DNA of 64,000 nucleotides from Micromonospora zamorensis (GTDB taxonomy: Bacteria; Actinomycetota; Actinomycetes; Mycobacteriales; Micromonosporaceae): the NCBI RefSeq assembly GCF_900090275.1, contig NZ_LT607755.1, forward strand, positions 5,890,001 to 5,954,000, in the 5' to 3' direction. Both the position numbers and the translations under genes were made by a program. Below the pieces are notes generated by a model. That model worked only from the letters and a program-made list of their open reading frames with translations. It ran no database searches and was not told where the DNA came from. This document shows positions 33,446-41,804 of this stretch, piece after piece (the stretch's first letter is position 1; each line of letters begins with the position of its first letter).

Positions 33446-34012
33446 TCAGCTGGCCCGTGTGCCGCCGCAGACTCGCCACCCATCATCGTTCTTTGTTTCG
33501 AACCGCCAGGGCTGACGATCGCTTTGATTTATACCGTCTACACGAGCGGAAATGATCAATGTGACCTCGACAGCAGCGTTGTCGCCCTGCTTCTGGTCGT
33601 TGAGTCTCGCCCAGCTGACAGAAATCGTTACGGCAAAACGCTTCTCACGCTCGAGAAGGTCGGCCCGCAGGGCGTCCAGTGCCTCCAACTGCGCCCCGCG
33701 CTCGCAGGTGTAGAGAGCGGCCCTTGCGTCGTTGCGATCCACGAGGAATGCGCGCAGGTAGTTGTCCACCGCCACGTCGGGTGCGCTGCGATCCGGGGCC
33801 GCCGCTCGGTTGTACAGCACATATCCCGCAATGACCCCGCCCAGGCAGAGCAACGCCAGCACCCCAGCCACGACCGTGAGCACCGTCCGCATTCGGCGGC
33901 GAGGCGGCTGCGGCGCCGGCGTCGGTGGGGCCGGCGGCAGTTGCTCGGACGGTGTCCGTTGGGCCGGTACGCGGGAGACCTGGGAACCGGCGGGGGGCTG
34001 CACTGATTCCAC
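33446..34012 (-). CDS. Single-TM protein with NTF2-like extracellular domain
   Basis: 188 aa. Pro-rich cytosolic part, RRRMRTVLTVVAGVLALLCLGGVIAGYVLY membrane segment (about 39-68), then DVAVDNYLRAFLVDRNDARAALYTCERGA... and VEVTLIISARVDGINQSDRQPWRFETKNDDGWRVCGG, which looks NTF2-like. The base composition around 33500-33640 is less GC-rich than the neighbours. Convergent with the previous gene (3-bp gap), so separately transcribed. It may be functionally tied to the block or a passenger. Confidence 0.6.
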   Translation of the reverse strand: MESVQPPAGSQVSRVPAQRTPSEQLPPAPPTPAPQPPRRRMRTVLTVVAGVLALLCLGGVIAGYVLYNRAAAPDRSAPDVAVDNYLRAFLVDRNDARAALYTCERGAQLEALDALRADLLEREKRFAVTISVSWARLNDQKQGDNAAVEVTLIISARVDGINQSDRQPWRFETKNDDGWRVCGGTRAS

Positions 34013-34160
34013 CTCCTGAAGTTATCGGCTGGACGCCCCGGAGCCAATAGCCTCAGATCCAGCGGATCGTGACGGACCCCTCCCCACCGGTGAGATCCAC
34101 GACATCCCTGGCGCATCGCCGGGGCACCTCCCGGAGGAGCGGACCCGGCTGGGATACCGT

Positions 34161-34195
34161 CTCTGCTCGGGAGGGGTTGCCAACCTCGGGCAGAG
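34161..34195 (+). promoter_or_regulatory. Imperfect hairpin before the FtsK-like gene
   Basis: CTCTGCTCGGG (34161-34171) pairs 9 of 11 with CTCGGGCAGAG (34185-34195). The right arm overlaps AGAGGGGG, the SD of the GTG at 34208, so the fold could limit translation. Confidence 0.35.
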
Positions 34196-34207
34196 GGGGT
34201 GGACGCG

Positions 34208-36760
34208 GTGGCCGGTCCGAAGGCACGTACGAACCGCGCCGCAGCTCTGCACCGACGGGCGGCGGCCGTCGCCACCGCAGCCGCCGGGATCCTGGACGAG
34301 ACCCGACCCGCTCCGGCCGATCAGCGCCGCCAGTACGAGGTGGCCGACCGCCTGCGGGAGGTTGCGGCACGACTGGCGCCGGGTTGGTCGGGCGCGGCTC
34401 TGGACTCGCTCACCGTGGAGACTCCGGCGGGTGACTGTCCGCCGCCGTTCGTCCGGGTCGGCACGGCAGCGCCGTTGGACGACGCCCGCTTTCCCGCGTT
34501 GGTGCCACTGGTCGGCACCGGTCATCTGAGCGTGGACGCTGACGCCCGGGAGCCGCGGGTGGCGGGGTTGCTCCGGGCCGTACTCCTGCGGTTGTTGGGT
34601 GCGGCACCGGCGGGTGCCCTGTTGATTCGCGCGGTGGATGCCACGGGTGTCGTGCTGACGCCGTTCGGTGCGCTCGCTGATGCTGGCCTGCTGCCGCCGC
34701 CGGCGGTGGACGTGGCGAGTCTGCGTGCGGTGCTGACCGAGGCGGAGCAGTGGGTCACGCCGGGTGCGAGCGGGCGACGCCGCCACGACCGGACGTTGTT
34801 GTTGGTGGTCGCGGCGCTGCCGGATTCGACCGGTCCGAGTGATCTGGCGCGGATCGAGGCGCTGGCCGAGCAGGGGCCTGCGGCGGGGCTGCACCTGGTG
34901 GTGGCGGGCTGGCCGCCGGCCGGCCCGTATTCGGCCCGGGCGCCGCTGCCGCACACCACCTCGTTGGTGCTGCGCAACGCGTACGCGTTGCTCGGTGATC
35001 CGCCGGGGGCGTCCTTCGCCGGGCCGGGCGCCGATCCGCCGGGTGGCTTGAACTCACCGGTCTTCGTCGAGTCGGACCCGCCGGCTGAGCTGGTCGATGC
35101 GGTCTGTCGGCGGCTCGCCGAGCAGGTGGAGGCGGGTTCCCGGTTGGGGTTGGCGGCCCTGTTGCCGGTGACGGGTGAGCGGCTGTGGGAGTCGAGTTCC
35201 GCGGACGGGTTGACGACTACAGTCGGTGACGCCGGGGGCCGGTCGGTGCCGTTGGGCTTCACCGAGCTGACTCCGCACTGGCTGGTGAGCGGCCGGTCCG
35301 CCGGAGGTCGCGCGGCGTTCCTGACCACCGCGTTGCTCGGTCTGGCCGCCCGGTACGGCCCGGACGATCTGGCGCTCTACCTGGCGGATCTCGGTGACGG
35401 TGAGTCCTTCGTGGAGTTCCTGCAGACCGAGCGCGACCGGTCGTGGATTCCGCAGGTGCGCGCTGCCGCGATGGCCGCCGACCGGGAGTACGTCCGGGAT
35501 CTGCTCGACGAGCTGACGGCCGAGGTGCAGCGGCGGACGGAGGCCGGTGCGCGGGCTGGCGGGCAGCGCTTCGCGGAGTTGCGTCAGCATCGGCAGCTGC
35601 CGCGGATCGTCTGTGTGTTGGATAATGTGCCGCTGCTCTTCGCCGAACGGGACCGGTTGGCGGCCGAGGTGGCGGCGCAGTTGGACGGGCTGGCCCGGGC
35701 CGGTCGGGCGTACGGCGTGCATCTGGTGCTGGCCGGTGCGGGTGAGCTGGGGTTGAGTGCCCGCGCGGATGCCGGTCACCGGGATTCGGTGCTCGGGCAG
35801 TTCCCGGTGCGGGTGGCGTTGCCGGGTGGCAGCCCGGTGTTGGAGCCGACGAACGATTCGGCGGCTGGTCTGCCGGTGGGCAGCGCGGTGGTCAACACCG
35901 CTGGTGGGCTCGGTGGTCCCCGGGGCGCGATCCGAGGTCACGAACGGTTGATCCGTCACCCCGACCCGCAGGACCACCCGGATGTGGTGGAGGCGCTGCG
36001 GCACGAGCTGTGGGCGGCCCGGCCGGCCGGTTCGGTCCCACCGGTGGTCTTCGCCGGTTACGCCCGACCCCTGTTGAGCAACGATCCGCGACACCGGGCG
36101 GCCCTGGCGGGGCAGGCCCACGGTCCGGCCGCTCTGCTGGGTCGTGCGGTGGACGTGACCCGCTCGACGGTCGCCGTGCCGTTGGGGCCTGCGGCCGGGC
36201 GCAACCTGGCGGTGCTGGGGTCGGGTGTCGCAGCGGGCGGGCTGCTGGTCACGGCGGCCCGGAGCACCGCGGACCATCACCCGCCGGGCACCGCCCGTTT
36301 CCTGGTGGCGGCACCGGACCCGGGCTCCCGAGCGCTGGCGGAGGCGTTGACGGCCGAGTTGGCGGCCCGGCATTCGGCCGAGATGGTGGATCTGCCGACG
36401 CTGCTCGCGGACCCGCCCGACGAGTTGCCGACGTACTTGGTGGTCTTCGGCCTGGACCGGCCGGGTCCCCGGGAGCTGCCGGTGGACCGGCTGCGGGCGC
36501 TCCTGCGGGACGGGCCGCCGGCCGGCAGACACCTGCTGGGCTGGTGGCGGGCGGTGCCGCCGTTCGCTGCGCTGTTCGAGCCGGCGGGCGAGGTCGACAA
36601 GCTTGCCGCCGTGGTCGTGTTGGACGTGCCGGTCGCGCAGCTCACTCCGGTCTTCGGGCGGCCGGTGGAGTGGCGGGCCCGCCCCGACCGGGCGGTGCTC
36701 TGGGACGGCCCGGACGAGCGGGGCAGGGTCCTGGTGCCGTTCGCCGACGAGGCCGGCTGA
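34208..36760 (+). CDS. FtsK/SpoIIIE-like protein with degenerate ATPase motifs
   Basis: 850 aa. Layout resembles actinobacterial FtsK/SpoIIIE-domain proteins: helical N-terminus, FVRVGTAAPLDD...LVPLVGTGHLSVDA (about 80-110), a central ATPase-like domain (about 345-560) and a C-terminal one. The expected P-loop reads SGRSAGGRAAF (about 361-371), with Arg and Ala in place of Lys and Ser/Thr. The Walker B position reads RIVCVLDNVP, lacking the Glu. The second P-loop, LGSGVAAGGLL, also lacks Lys. Probably a pseudo-ATPase. GTG 34208 is chosen for AGAGGGGG 8 nt upstream. Confidence 0.7.
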   Translation: MAGPKARTNRAAALHRRAAAVATAAAGILDETRPAPADQRRQYEVADRLREVAARLAPGWSGAALDSLTVETPAGDCPPPFVRVGTAAPLDDARFPALVPLVGTGHLSVDADAREPRVAGLLRAVLLRLLGAAPAGALLIRAVDATGVVLTPFGALADAGLLPPPAVDVASLRAVLTEAEQWVTPGASGRRRHDRTLLLVVAALPDSTGPSDLARIEALAEQGPAAGLHLVVAGWPPAGPYSARAPLPHTTSLVLRNAYALLGDPPGASFAGPGADPPGGLNSPVFVESDPPAELVDAVCRRLAEQVEAGSRLGLAALLPVTGERLWESSSADGLTTTVGDAGGRSVPLGFTELTPHWLVSGRSAGGRAAFLTTALLGLAARYGPDDLALYLADLGDGESFVEFLQTERDRSWIPQVRAAAMAADREYVRDLLDELTAEVQRRTEAGARAGGQRFAELRQHRQLPRIVCVLDNVPLLFAERDRLAAEVAAQLDGLARAGRAYGVHLVLAGAGELGLSARADAGHRDSVLGQFPVRVALPGGSPVLEPTNDSAAGLPVGSAVVNTAGGLGGPRGAIRGHERLIRHPDPQDHPDVVEALRHELWAARPAGSVPPVVFAGYARPLLSNDPRHRAALAGQAHGPAALLGRAVDVTRSTVAVPLGPAAGRNLAVLGSGVAAGGLLVTAARSTADHHPPGTARFLVAAPDPGSRALAEALTAELAARHSAEMVDLPTLLADPPDELPTYLVVFGLDRPGPRELPVDRLRALLRDGPPAGRHLLGWWRAVPPFAALFEPAGEVDKLAAVVVLDVPVAQLTPVFGRPVEWRARPDRAVLWDGPDERGRVLVPFADEAG

Positions 36761-36788
36761 TCCGGTGACGCGAGCGGGGGGTGTCGAG

Positions 36789-37508
36789 ATGGGTCCGAAC
36801 GCGACGGTGACCGGGCCGGGGCGGCAGCGGGCCGCTGCGGCGGGCGGAGACGCCACGCCGACGGCGGTCGAGCCCGGCGCGGCCTGGGGTGAGTATCTGG
36901 CCGCGGCACGTCAGCTGGACGGGGTACGCCGCAGCGCGGCTGCCGCAGCGGGTGAGCAGGCCCGGTCGGCGGAGGCTGCCCGGGAGGAGCTGACGGTGGT
37001 CCGTAGTGGGCTCGCTAGTCAGCAGGAACTTCTGCGGGAGCTGGGCGTACCGGCGATCTCCCTGGTGCCGTCGCCGCCGGAGCTGACCGAGGCGGCCCGG
37101 TCGATGGCGGGCGGCCCGGCTGCGGTGTTGGCGGCGCTGCGGGCCGCGCGGGGTCGAGCCGAGGCGGCGGACGCGGCCCTGGCCGCGCGCGGCCGGTTCC
37201 GGCCGGGGTCGTGGCCGGCGCGGGCCCGCAACCTCCTGGTGTACGGGCCGTTCGCGCTGGTGGTGCCGCTGATCCAGGTCGCGGTTTACGCGGCCACGGG
37301 GATCGGGCCGGCCAGTGTGGCGGCGTTGATCTGCGGGCTGCCGATGCCGGCGGTCGCGTTCGTCGCCGGGTGGGTGGGCATCGGTCGGTTGTTCCGTGTG
37401 GGCCCCGCCGAGCGGCTGGACCGTACGGTGCGCTTCGGCGCGCTGGTGTGCCTGGTGCCGGCGGTGCTGGTCACGGCAGGCCTGTTGCTGGCCCTGCTGG
37501 CCGGCTGA
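36789..37508 (+). CDS. Coiled-coil membrane protein downstream of the FtsK-like gene
   Basis: 239 aa. An Ala-rich helical N-terminal half (about 30-130, [32 protein letters not shown]...) is followed by three membrane segments (NLLVYGPFALVVPLIQVAVY, VAALICGLPMPAVAFVAGWVG, FGALVCLVPAVLVTAGLLLALL). No family recognised. It lies 28 bp after the FtsK-like gene in the same direction, so the pair may be a functional unit. ATG 36789 has GGGGGGTG upstream; a GTG at 36765 is in frame. Confidence 0.6.
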   Translation: MGPNATVTGPGRQRAAAAGGDATPTAVEPGAAWGEYLAAARQLDGVRRSAAAAAGEQARSAEAAREELTVVRSGLASQQELLRELGVPAISLVPSPPELTEAARSMAGGPAAVLAALRAARGRAEAADAALAARGRFRPGSWPARARNLLVYGPFALVVPLIQVAVYAATGIGPASVAALICGLPMPAVAFVAGWVGIGRLFRVGPAERLDRTVRFGALVCLVPAVLVTAGLLLALLAG

Positions 37509-37545
37509 CCACCGGGGTCTCCCGGGAGGACGGGCAGCAACGGAA

Positions 37546-37581
37546 ACGGCCGGCCGTCCCGGGAGGGGGTCGGCCGGCCGT
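37546..37581. terminator. Bidirectional hairpin between the 13-kb block and folE
   Basis: ACGGCCGGCCG (37546-37556) pairs perfectly with 37571-37581 around a 14-nt loop, between two convergent genes (stops at 37508 and 37598). Confidence 0.65.
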
Positions 37582-37597
37582 GGTGTGTCCAGGGGTG

Positions 37598-38215
37598 TCA
37601 ACGGGGGATGATCAACGCCATCGCCTCGGCCCGCGACTTTGAGTCCGTCTGCAGGATGCCGCGCACGGCTGAGGTGATGGTCTTGGCACCGGACTTCTGG
37701 ATGCCGCGCATCGCCATGCACATGTGCTCACACTCCAGCACGACGACGACGCCGCGTGGGGCGAGCTTGCTCATCAGCAGGTCGGCGACCTGCGAGGTGA
37801 GCCGCTCCTGCACCTGGGGTCGACGGGCGAAGACCTCGACCAGTCGGGCCAGCTTGGACAGGCCGGTGATCCGCCCGTCCGGGCCGGGGATGTAGCCGAT
37901 GTGCGCGCTGCCGCGGAACGGCAGCAGGTGATGCTCACAGAGGCTCATCACGTCGATGTCCCGAACGATCACCAGCTCTTCGTGGTTGGCCTCGAAGGTG
38001 GTGCTGAGCACCTGAGCCGGGTCGACCCGCAGGCCGGCGAAGAGTTCGGCGTACGCGCGGGCGACCCGGGCCGGGGTCTGCTGGAGGCCGTCGCGGTCCG
38101 GGTCCTCACCGACGGCGATCAGGATCTCGCGGACGGCCTTCTCGATCCGGCCGAGGTCGACGGCGTCCTCGACCGGGCGGCCGGTCAGCTTGCCGCTGAT
38201 CAGCCGCGCGGCCAC
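37598..38215 (-). CDS. folE: GTP cyclohydrolase I
   Basis: Converts GTP to dihydroneopterin triphosphate, the first step of folate synthesis. 205 aa. Zinc and active-site motifs [20 protein letters not shown] (about 91-110) and [30 protein letters not shown] (about 156-185) are intact. GTG at 38213-38215 gives [10 protein letters not shown]; no strong SD. The leader carries a 14-bp hairpin. It belongs to the same pathway as folP-folB-folK but is cut off from them by the secretion-like block. Confidence 0.95.
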   Translation of the reverse strand: MAARLISGKLTGRPVEDAVDLGRIEKAVREILIAVGEDPDRDGLQQTPARVARAYAELFAGLRVDPAQVLSTTFEANHEELVIVRDIDVMSLCEHHLLPFRGSAHIGYIPGPDGRITGLSKLARLVEVFARRPQVQERLTSQVADLLMSKLAPRGVVVVLECEHMCMAMRGIQKSGAKTITSAVRGILQTDSKSRAEAMALIIPR

Positions 38216-38248
38216 GAAGTCGAGCTCGTCGTCGGGTTCGGTCGCGGA

Positions 38249-38282
38249 GACGGCCAGCTCCCGGTGGGGGGAGCTGGCCGTC
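38249..38282 (-). promoter_or_regulatory. Perfect 14-bp hairpin between ftsH and folE
   Basis: GACGGCCAGCTCCC (38249-38262) pairs with 38269-38282 around a 6-nt loop, 10 bp past the ftsH stop and 33 bp before the folE start. It may terminate ftsH transcripts or tune read-through into folE. Confidence 0.55.
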
Positions 38283-38292
38283 GGGTCGTTGC

Positions 38293-40311
38293 TCAGTGCG
38301 TGCCGTCCGAGTTGTTGGACGGCGCCCCGCCACCGACGGACGCCTGCGCGCCGTCAGCCTCGGCCTGCGCCTTGAGCTTGTCCTTCTCCGCGGGGGTGAG
38401 CACGGGCGGCTCGGTGGACGGCTGGCGCTTGCCGAAGCCGTTGTACGGAGCCAGCGGCGGGCGCTTGACCACCCGGGAGCAGATCCGCGCCATGTCGGCC
38501 GTGGAGAGGGTTTCCTTCTCCATCAGCTCAAGCACGATGTTGTCCAGGACGTCCCGGTATTCCACCAGGATCTCCCAGGCCTCGTCGTGCGCAAGCTCGA
38601 CCAGTGCCCGCATCTCGCCGTCGATCTCGGCGGCCACCGAGTCGGAGTAGTCCCGCTCGTGGCCCATGTTGCGACCGAGGAACGGCTCGTCTCCGCTGGT
38701 GCCGTACTTGATCGCACCGAGCTTGGAACTCATGCCGTACTGGGTGATCATCGCGCGGGCCAGTTGGGTGGCCTTCTCGATGTCGTTGCCAGCACCGGTG
38801 GTGGGCTCGTGGAAGACCAGCTCCTCGGCGGCCCGGCCGCCCAGCGCGTACGCCAGGGTGTCGATCATTTCGGCGCGGGTCTGGGTGTACTTGTCTTCGG
38901 TCGGGAGCACCAGGGTGTGGCCCAGCGAGCGGCCACGCGACAGGATCGTCACCTTGTGCACCGGCGCGGCGTGCGGCAGCGCCCAGGCGACCAGCGCGTG
39001 CCCACCCTCGTGGTACGCGGTGATCTTCTTTTCGTTGTCGCTCATCACCCGGGTCCGTCGCTGCGGACCGGCGACCACCCGGTCGATCGACTCTTCCAGC
39101 GAGTCGTTGGTGATCGCCCGCTGCTCCTTACGAGCGGTGAGCAGGGCCGACTCGTTGATCACGTTGGCCAGGTCGGCGCCGCTGAAGCCCGGCGTGCGAC
39201 GGGCCACCGCGTCGAGGTCGACGTCGGGCGTGAACGGCTTGCCCTTGGCGTGCACCCGCAGGATTGCCTTGCGGCCCTCCATGTCGGGGGCGTCCACCGG
39301 GATCTGCCGGTCGAACCGGCCCGGGCGCAGCAGCGCCGGGTCGAGGATGTCCGGCCGGTTGGTGGCCGCGATCAGGATGACTCCACCCTTGGTGTCGAAG
39401 CCGTCCATCTCGACGAGCAGCTGGTTGAGCGTCTGCTCCCGCTCGTCGTGGCCGCCACCCATGCCGGCACCACGGTGCCGGCCGACGGCGTCGATCTCGT
39501 CGACGAAGACGATCGCCGGGGCGTTCGTCTTGGCCTGCTCGAACAGGTCACGGACCCGGCTGGCGCCGACGCCGACGAACATCTCCACGAAGTCGGAGCC
39601 GGAGATGGAGTAGAAGGGCACCCCGGCCTCGCCGGCGACCGCGCGGGCCAGCAGCGTCTTGCCGGTGCCGGGCGGGCCGAACAGCAGCACGCCCTTCGGG
39701 ATCTTGGCGCCCAGGGCCTGGTACTTCGCCGGGTTCTGCAGGAAGTCCTTGATCTCGTACAGCTCTTCGACGGCCTCCTCGGCACCCGCGACGTCCGCGA
39801 AGGTCGTCTTCGGAGTGTCCTTGGTGATCATCTTGGCCTTGGACTTGCCGAAGTTGAGCACCCGGGAGCCGCCGCCCTGCATCTGCGACATGAAGAACAG
39901 CAGCAGGAGCACGAGCAGCGCGATCGGCAGCAGGTTGACCAGCAGGCTCACCCAGATGCTGTCCGACGAGACCTTGGCGTCGGCCGGGCCGGTGACCCGG
40001 TTGTTCGCCTTGGCGTCCAGCACCTCGTTCCAGATCTGGTCGCCAGCCTGGTACGGGAACTGAGCCTCGATCTTGTTGGTCTCGGTCTTACCGAACTTGG
40101 TCTTCTGGGCCAGGTCGAGCTGGAGCGTCTGCTCCTTGTCCTGGAAGACAACTTTGTTGATCTTGGCGGTGTGCAGCTGATCGAGCGCAACGGAAGTGTC
40201 CACGCGGTGGTAGCTGGGACCAGCGGTGAACAGCTGACTGAGCACAACGGCGCCGAGGATGACCAGGATGATCCAGACCACCGGTCGGCGGAAGAAACGC
40301 GTACGTTCCAT
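38293..40311 (-). CDS. ftsH: ATP-dependent zinc metalloprotease FtsH
   Basis: Membrane-anchored AAA protease for quality control of membrane and regulatory proteins. 672 aa. Two membrane segments (about 9-27 and 118-138) flank an extracytoplasmic domain. AAA module: Walker [21 protein letters not shown] (about 208-227), Walker [12 protein letters not shown] and the second region of homology. Protease motif HEGGH (about 430). The C-terminal tail is Ala/Gly/Ser-rich. ATG at 40309-40311. Gene order hpt-ftsH-folE is conserved in actinobacteria. Confidence 0.97.
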   Translation of the reverse strand: MERTRFFRRPVVWIILVILGAVVLSQLFTAGPSYHRVDTSVALDQLHTAKINKVVFQDKEQTLQLDLAQKTKFGKTETNKIEAQFPYQAGDQIWNEVLDAKANNRVTGPADAKVSSDSIWVSLLVNLLPIALLVLLLLFFMSQMQGGGSRVLNFGKSKAKMITKDTPKTTFADVAGAEEAVEELYEIKDFLQNPAKYQALGAKIPKGVLLFGPPGTGKTLLARAVAGEAGVPFYSISGSDFVEMFVGVGASRVRDLFEQAKTNAPAIVFVDEIDAVGRHRGAGMGGGHDEREQTLNQLLVEMDGFDTKGGVILIAATNRPDILDPALLRPGRFDRQIPVDAPDMEGRKAILRVHAKGKPFTPDVDLDAVARRTPGFSGADLANVINESALLTARKEQRAITNDSLEESIDRVVAGPQRRTRVMSDNEKKITAYHEGGHALVAWALPHAAPVHKVTILSRGRSLGHTLVLPTEDKYTQTRAEMIDTLAYALGGRAAEELVFHEPTTGAGNDIEKATQLARAMITQYGMSSKLGAIKYGTSGDEPFLGRNMGHERDYSDSVAAEIDGEMRALVELAHDEAWEILVEYRDVLDNIVLELMEKETLSTADMARICSRVVKRPPLAPYNGFGKRQPSTEPPVLTPAEKDKLKAQAEADGAQASVGGGAPSNNSDGTH

Positions 40312-40466
40312 ACTGTTGTCGAGCGCCGGGGCGCCCGCATCCTCCTGATCGACGTCCTGACCGTCTGATGGTGTCGCCGCGGTGAGCGGCAGCCGGAGCC
40401 GCCGTGCGGGCCGGCCTCGACCCCGAGGCGCGAAACTGCCGCGCCGCGGTCATTCGACGGTACACC

Positions 40467-40506
40467 GTGTACGCGAGGAGTGAGCTTGCGAGCCCCGCAG
40501 TCGTGC
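40467..40506 (+). repeat. ARSELAS-type repeat, copy A
   Basis: GCGAGGAGTGAGCTTGCGAG and the following CCCCGCAGTCG match the panC-upstream unit, apart from a 5-nt deletion (CGATC). One frame reads YARSELASPAV. Confidence 0.75.
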
Positions 40507-40521
40507 ACCATCAAAAGCCGC

Positions 40522-40555
40522 GCGTACGCGAGAAGCGAGCTTGCGAGCCTCCGCA
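40522..40555 (+). repeat. ARSELAS-type repeat, copy B (diverged)
   Basis: GCGAGAAGCGAGCTTGCGAG then CCTCCGCA: same core as copy A with a few changes, in the same orientation 55 bp downstream. Confidence 0.7.
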
Positions 40556-40724
40556 CCAGGCGCACCTTCGGGATCGACGGCACGCACCGTGGGCAGGCCC
40601 ACCAGCCCGGCACCGAACGTACGGCGGGTCCGGGTAGGAACCGGCGTGGCGGGGAGTCCTGCCCGGCCACCTGAACGCCCGGTCACGCGGTCGAGGGGGT
40701 CGGGCGCGGAGTTACCTCCGGGCC

Positions 40725-40739
40725 ACCGTGGTCCACGGT
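40725..40739. promoter_or_regulatory. Palindrome ACCGTGG-T-CCACGGT
   Basis: Perfect 7-bp arms around one T, overlapped by an outer GTTACC/GGTAAC pair (40711-40716, 40737-40742). A possible regulator site, though about 400 bp from ftsH. Confidence 0.3.
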
Positions 40740-40840
40740 AACCGCAAGAGCTGAGAGCGCGCTGAACGTCGGCTTGATGGATGCCGATGCGAGTTTGCCT
40801 CACGACGCCGCCGGGTCGCCCCGACAGCTCGCGTCCCGCG

Positions 40841-41416
40841 TCAGGTGCGGGCGTAGACCTCGGGCTTGAGCACACCGACGTACGGCAGCTCCCGGTAGCG
40901 CTCACCGAAGTCCAGGCCGTACCCGACCACGAACTCGGTGGGGATGTCGAAGCCGACGTACTTCACCGGGACCGGCACCTTGACCGCGTCCGGTTTGCGG
41001 AACAGCGCGACCACCTCGACGCTGGCCGCCGAACGCGACTCCAGGTAGCGCAGCAGCCAGGAGAGGGTGAGCCCGGAGTCGACGATGTCCTCGACGACCA
41101 CCACGTGCCGGCCGGCGATGTCCCGGTCCAGGTCCTTGAGGATGCGGACCACCCCGGAGGAGGTGGTGCCCTGGCCGTAGGAGGAGATGGCCATGAAGTC
41201 CAGCTCGGCCGGCGGGCCGTTGCGACCCAACGCACGGGCGAAGTCCGCCATGAACATCACCGCACCCTTGAGTACGCACACCAGCAGCAGGCCGTCAGTC
41301 ACGTGGGAGTAGTCGGCGGAGACCTGCTTGGCCAGCTCCGCCGTCTTCTCGCGGATCTGCGCCTCCGAGATGATCACGTGGTCGATGTCGGCGTCGTACC
41401 AGGAGCCGTCAGCCAT
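40841..41416 (-). CDS. hpt: Hypoxanthine phosphoribosyltransferase
   Basis: Salvages hypoxanthine and guanine with PRPP. 191 aa. The PRPP-binding loop VVVVEDIVDSGLTLSWLL (about 106-123) is intact; LVCVLKGAVMFMADFARAL and VGYGLDFGERYRELPYVGVLKPEVY are typical. ATG at 41414-41416. In actinobacteria hpt and tilS are neighbours; here a GlxA-type regulator and a tiny ORF intervene. Confidence 0.95.
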   Translation of the reverse strand: MADGSWYDADIDHVIISEAQIREKTAELAKQVSADYSHVTDGLLLVCVLKGAVMFMADFARALGRNGPPAELDFMAISSYGQGTTSSGVVRILKDLDRDIAGRHVVVVEDIVDSGLTLSWLLRYLESRSAASVEVVALFRKPDAVKVPVPVKYVGFDIPTEFVVGYGLDFGERYRELPYVGVLKPEVYART

Positions 41417-41516
41417 GGCTCCTAGCCTGCCGTACGTCGGATGGCCTCCGTCGGCGGGGCCGCACCTTTTGGCGCGGTCCCGCCGGGGATTTTCTCGGCA
41501 AATTACGCTAATCACA

Positions 41517-41654
41517 TCAGTTGGTGCGTGACCGCCAGCGGCGGCCGTCGTCGGTGGGCTTCCAGTCGGCCGAGTCGTGGCTGTCGGCGGTGAGGCCGGC
41601 GGCCGAGGCGGCGACGAGCAGGACGAGGAACAGGAGGAAGAGCAGGAACTCCAT
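41517..41654 (-). CDS. 45-aa single-TM micro-protein (candidate)
   Basis: MEFLLFLLFLVLLVAASAAG is a strongly hydrophobic start, followed by a polar tail (LTADSHDSADWKPTDDGRRW...). Composition suggests a real membrane micro-protein, but the SD is weak and no family is known to me. It diverges from the GlxA-type gene. Confidence 0.45.
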   Translation of the reverse strand: MEFLLFLLFLVLLVAASAAGLTADSHDSADWKPTDDGRRWRSRTN

Positions 41655-41747
41655 GGCGGCGCTCGCTTTCGCATGATTGCTGTCGGTTTCGCCGCCGGTG
41701 CGCACCGGACTGAGACCAGTCTGCGACCACTCACGCCGACCGGACAG

Positions 41748-41783
41748 TGGCAGCAATGCCATTGGTCATCGATTTACTGCCAC
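41748..41783. promoter_or_regulatory. Operator-like TGGCA sites upstream of the GlxA-type gene
   Basis: TGGCAGCAATGCCA (41748-41761) is a perfect inverted repeat with a 4-nt centre. CTGCCAC (41777-41783) is a further half-site, inverted to GTGGCAG at 41747. TGGC-type sites are typical of AdpA and other GlxA-family regulators, so autoregulation is likely. Confidence 0.5.
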
Positions 41784-41792
41784 CCGTCGGGT

Positions 41793-41798
41793 TACCCT
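41793..41798 (+). promoter_or_regulatory. -10-like TACCCT for a leaderless GlxA-type mRNA
   Basis: TACCCT is followed by 6 nt and the ATG at 41805, with no SD. The operator lies in the -35 region and just upstream. Confidence 0.35.
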
Positions 41799-41804
41799 CG
41801 TCAC

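Larger units (their letters stand above)
40312..40840. other. 529-bp gene-free region between hpt and ftsH
   Basis: No gene is convincing. It contains two members of the repeat family found upstream of panC (40467-40506 and 40522-40555) and a 15-bp palindrome at 40725-40739. The ftsH promoter must lie here; no clear -35/-10 pair stands out. Confidence 0.6.

Noticed and set aside
24631..37597. Integrative conjugative element with attachment sites
   Set aside because: No integrase, excisionase, relaxase or replication gene, no tRNA at either edge and no direct repeats that I can see flanking the block. Called a secretion-like chromosomal block instead.
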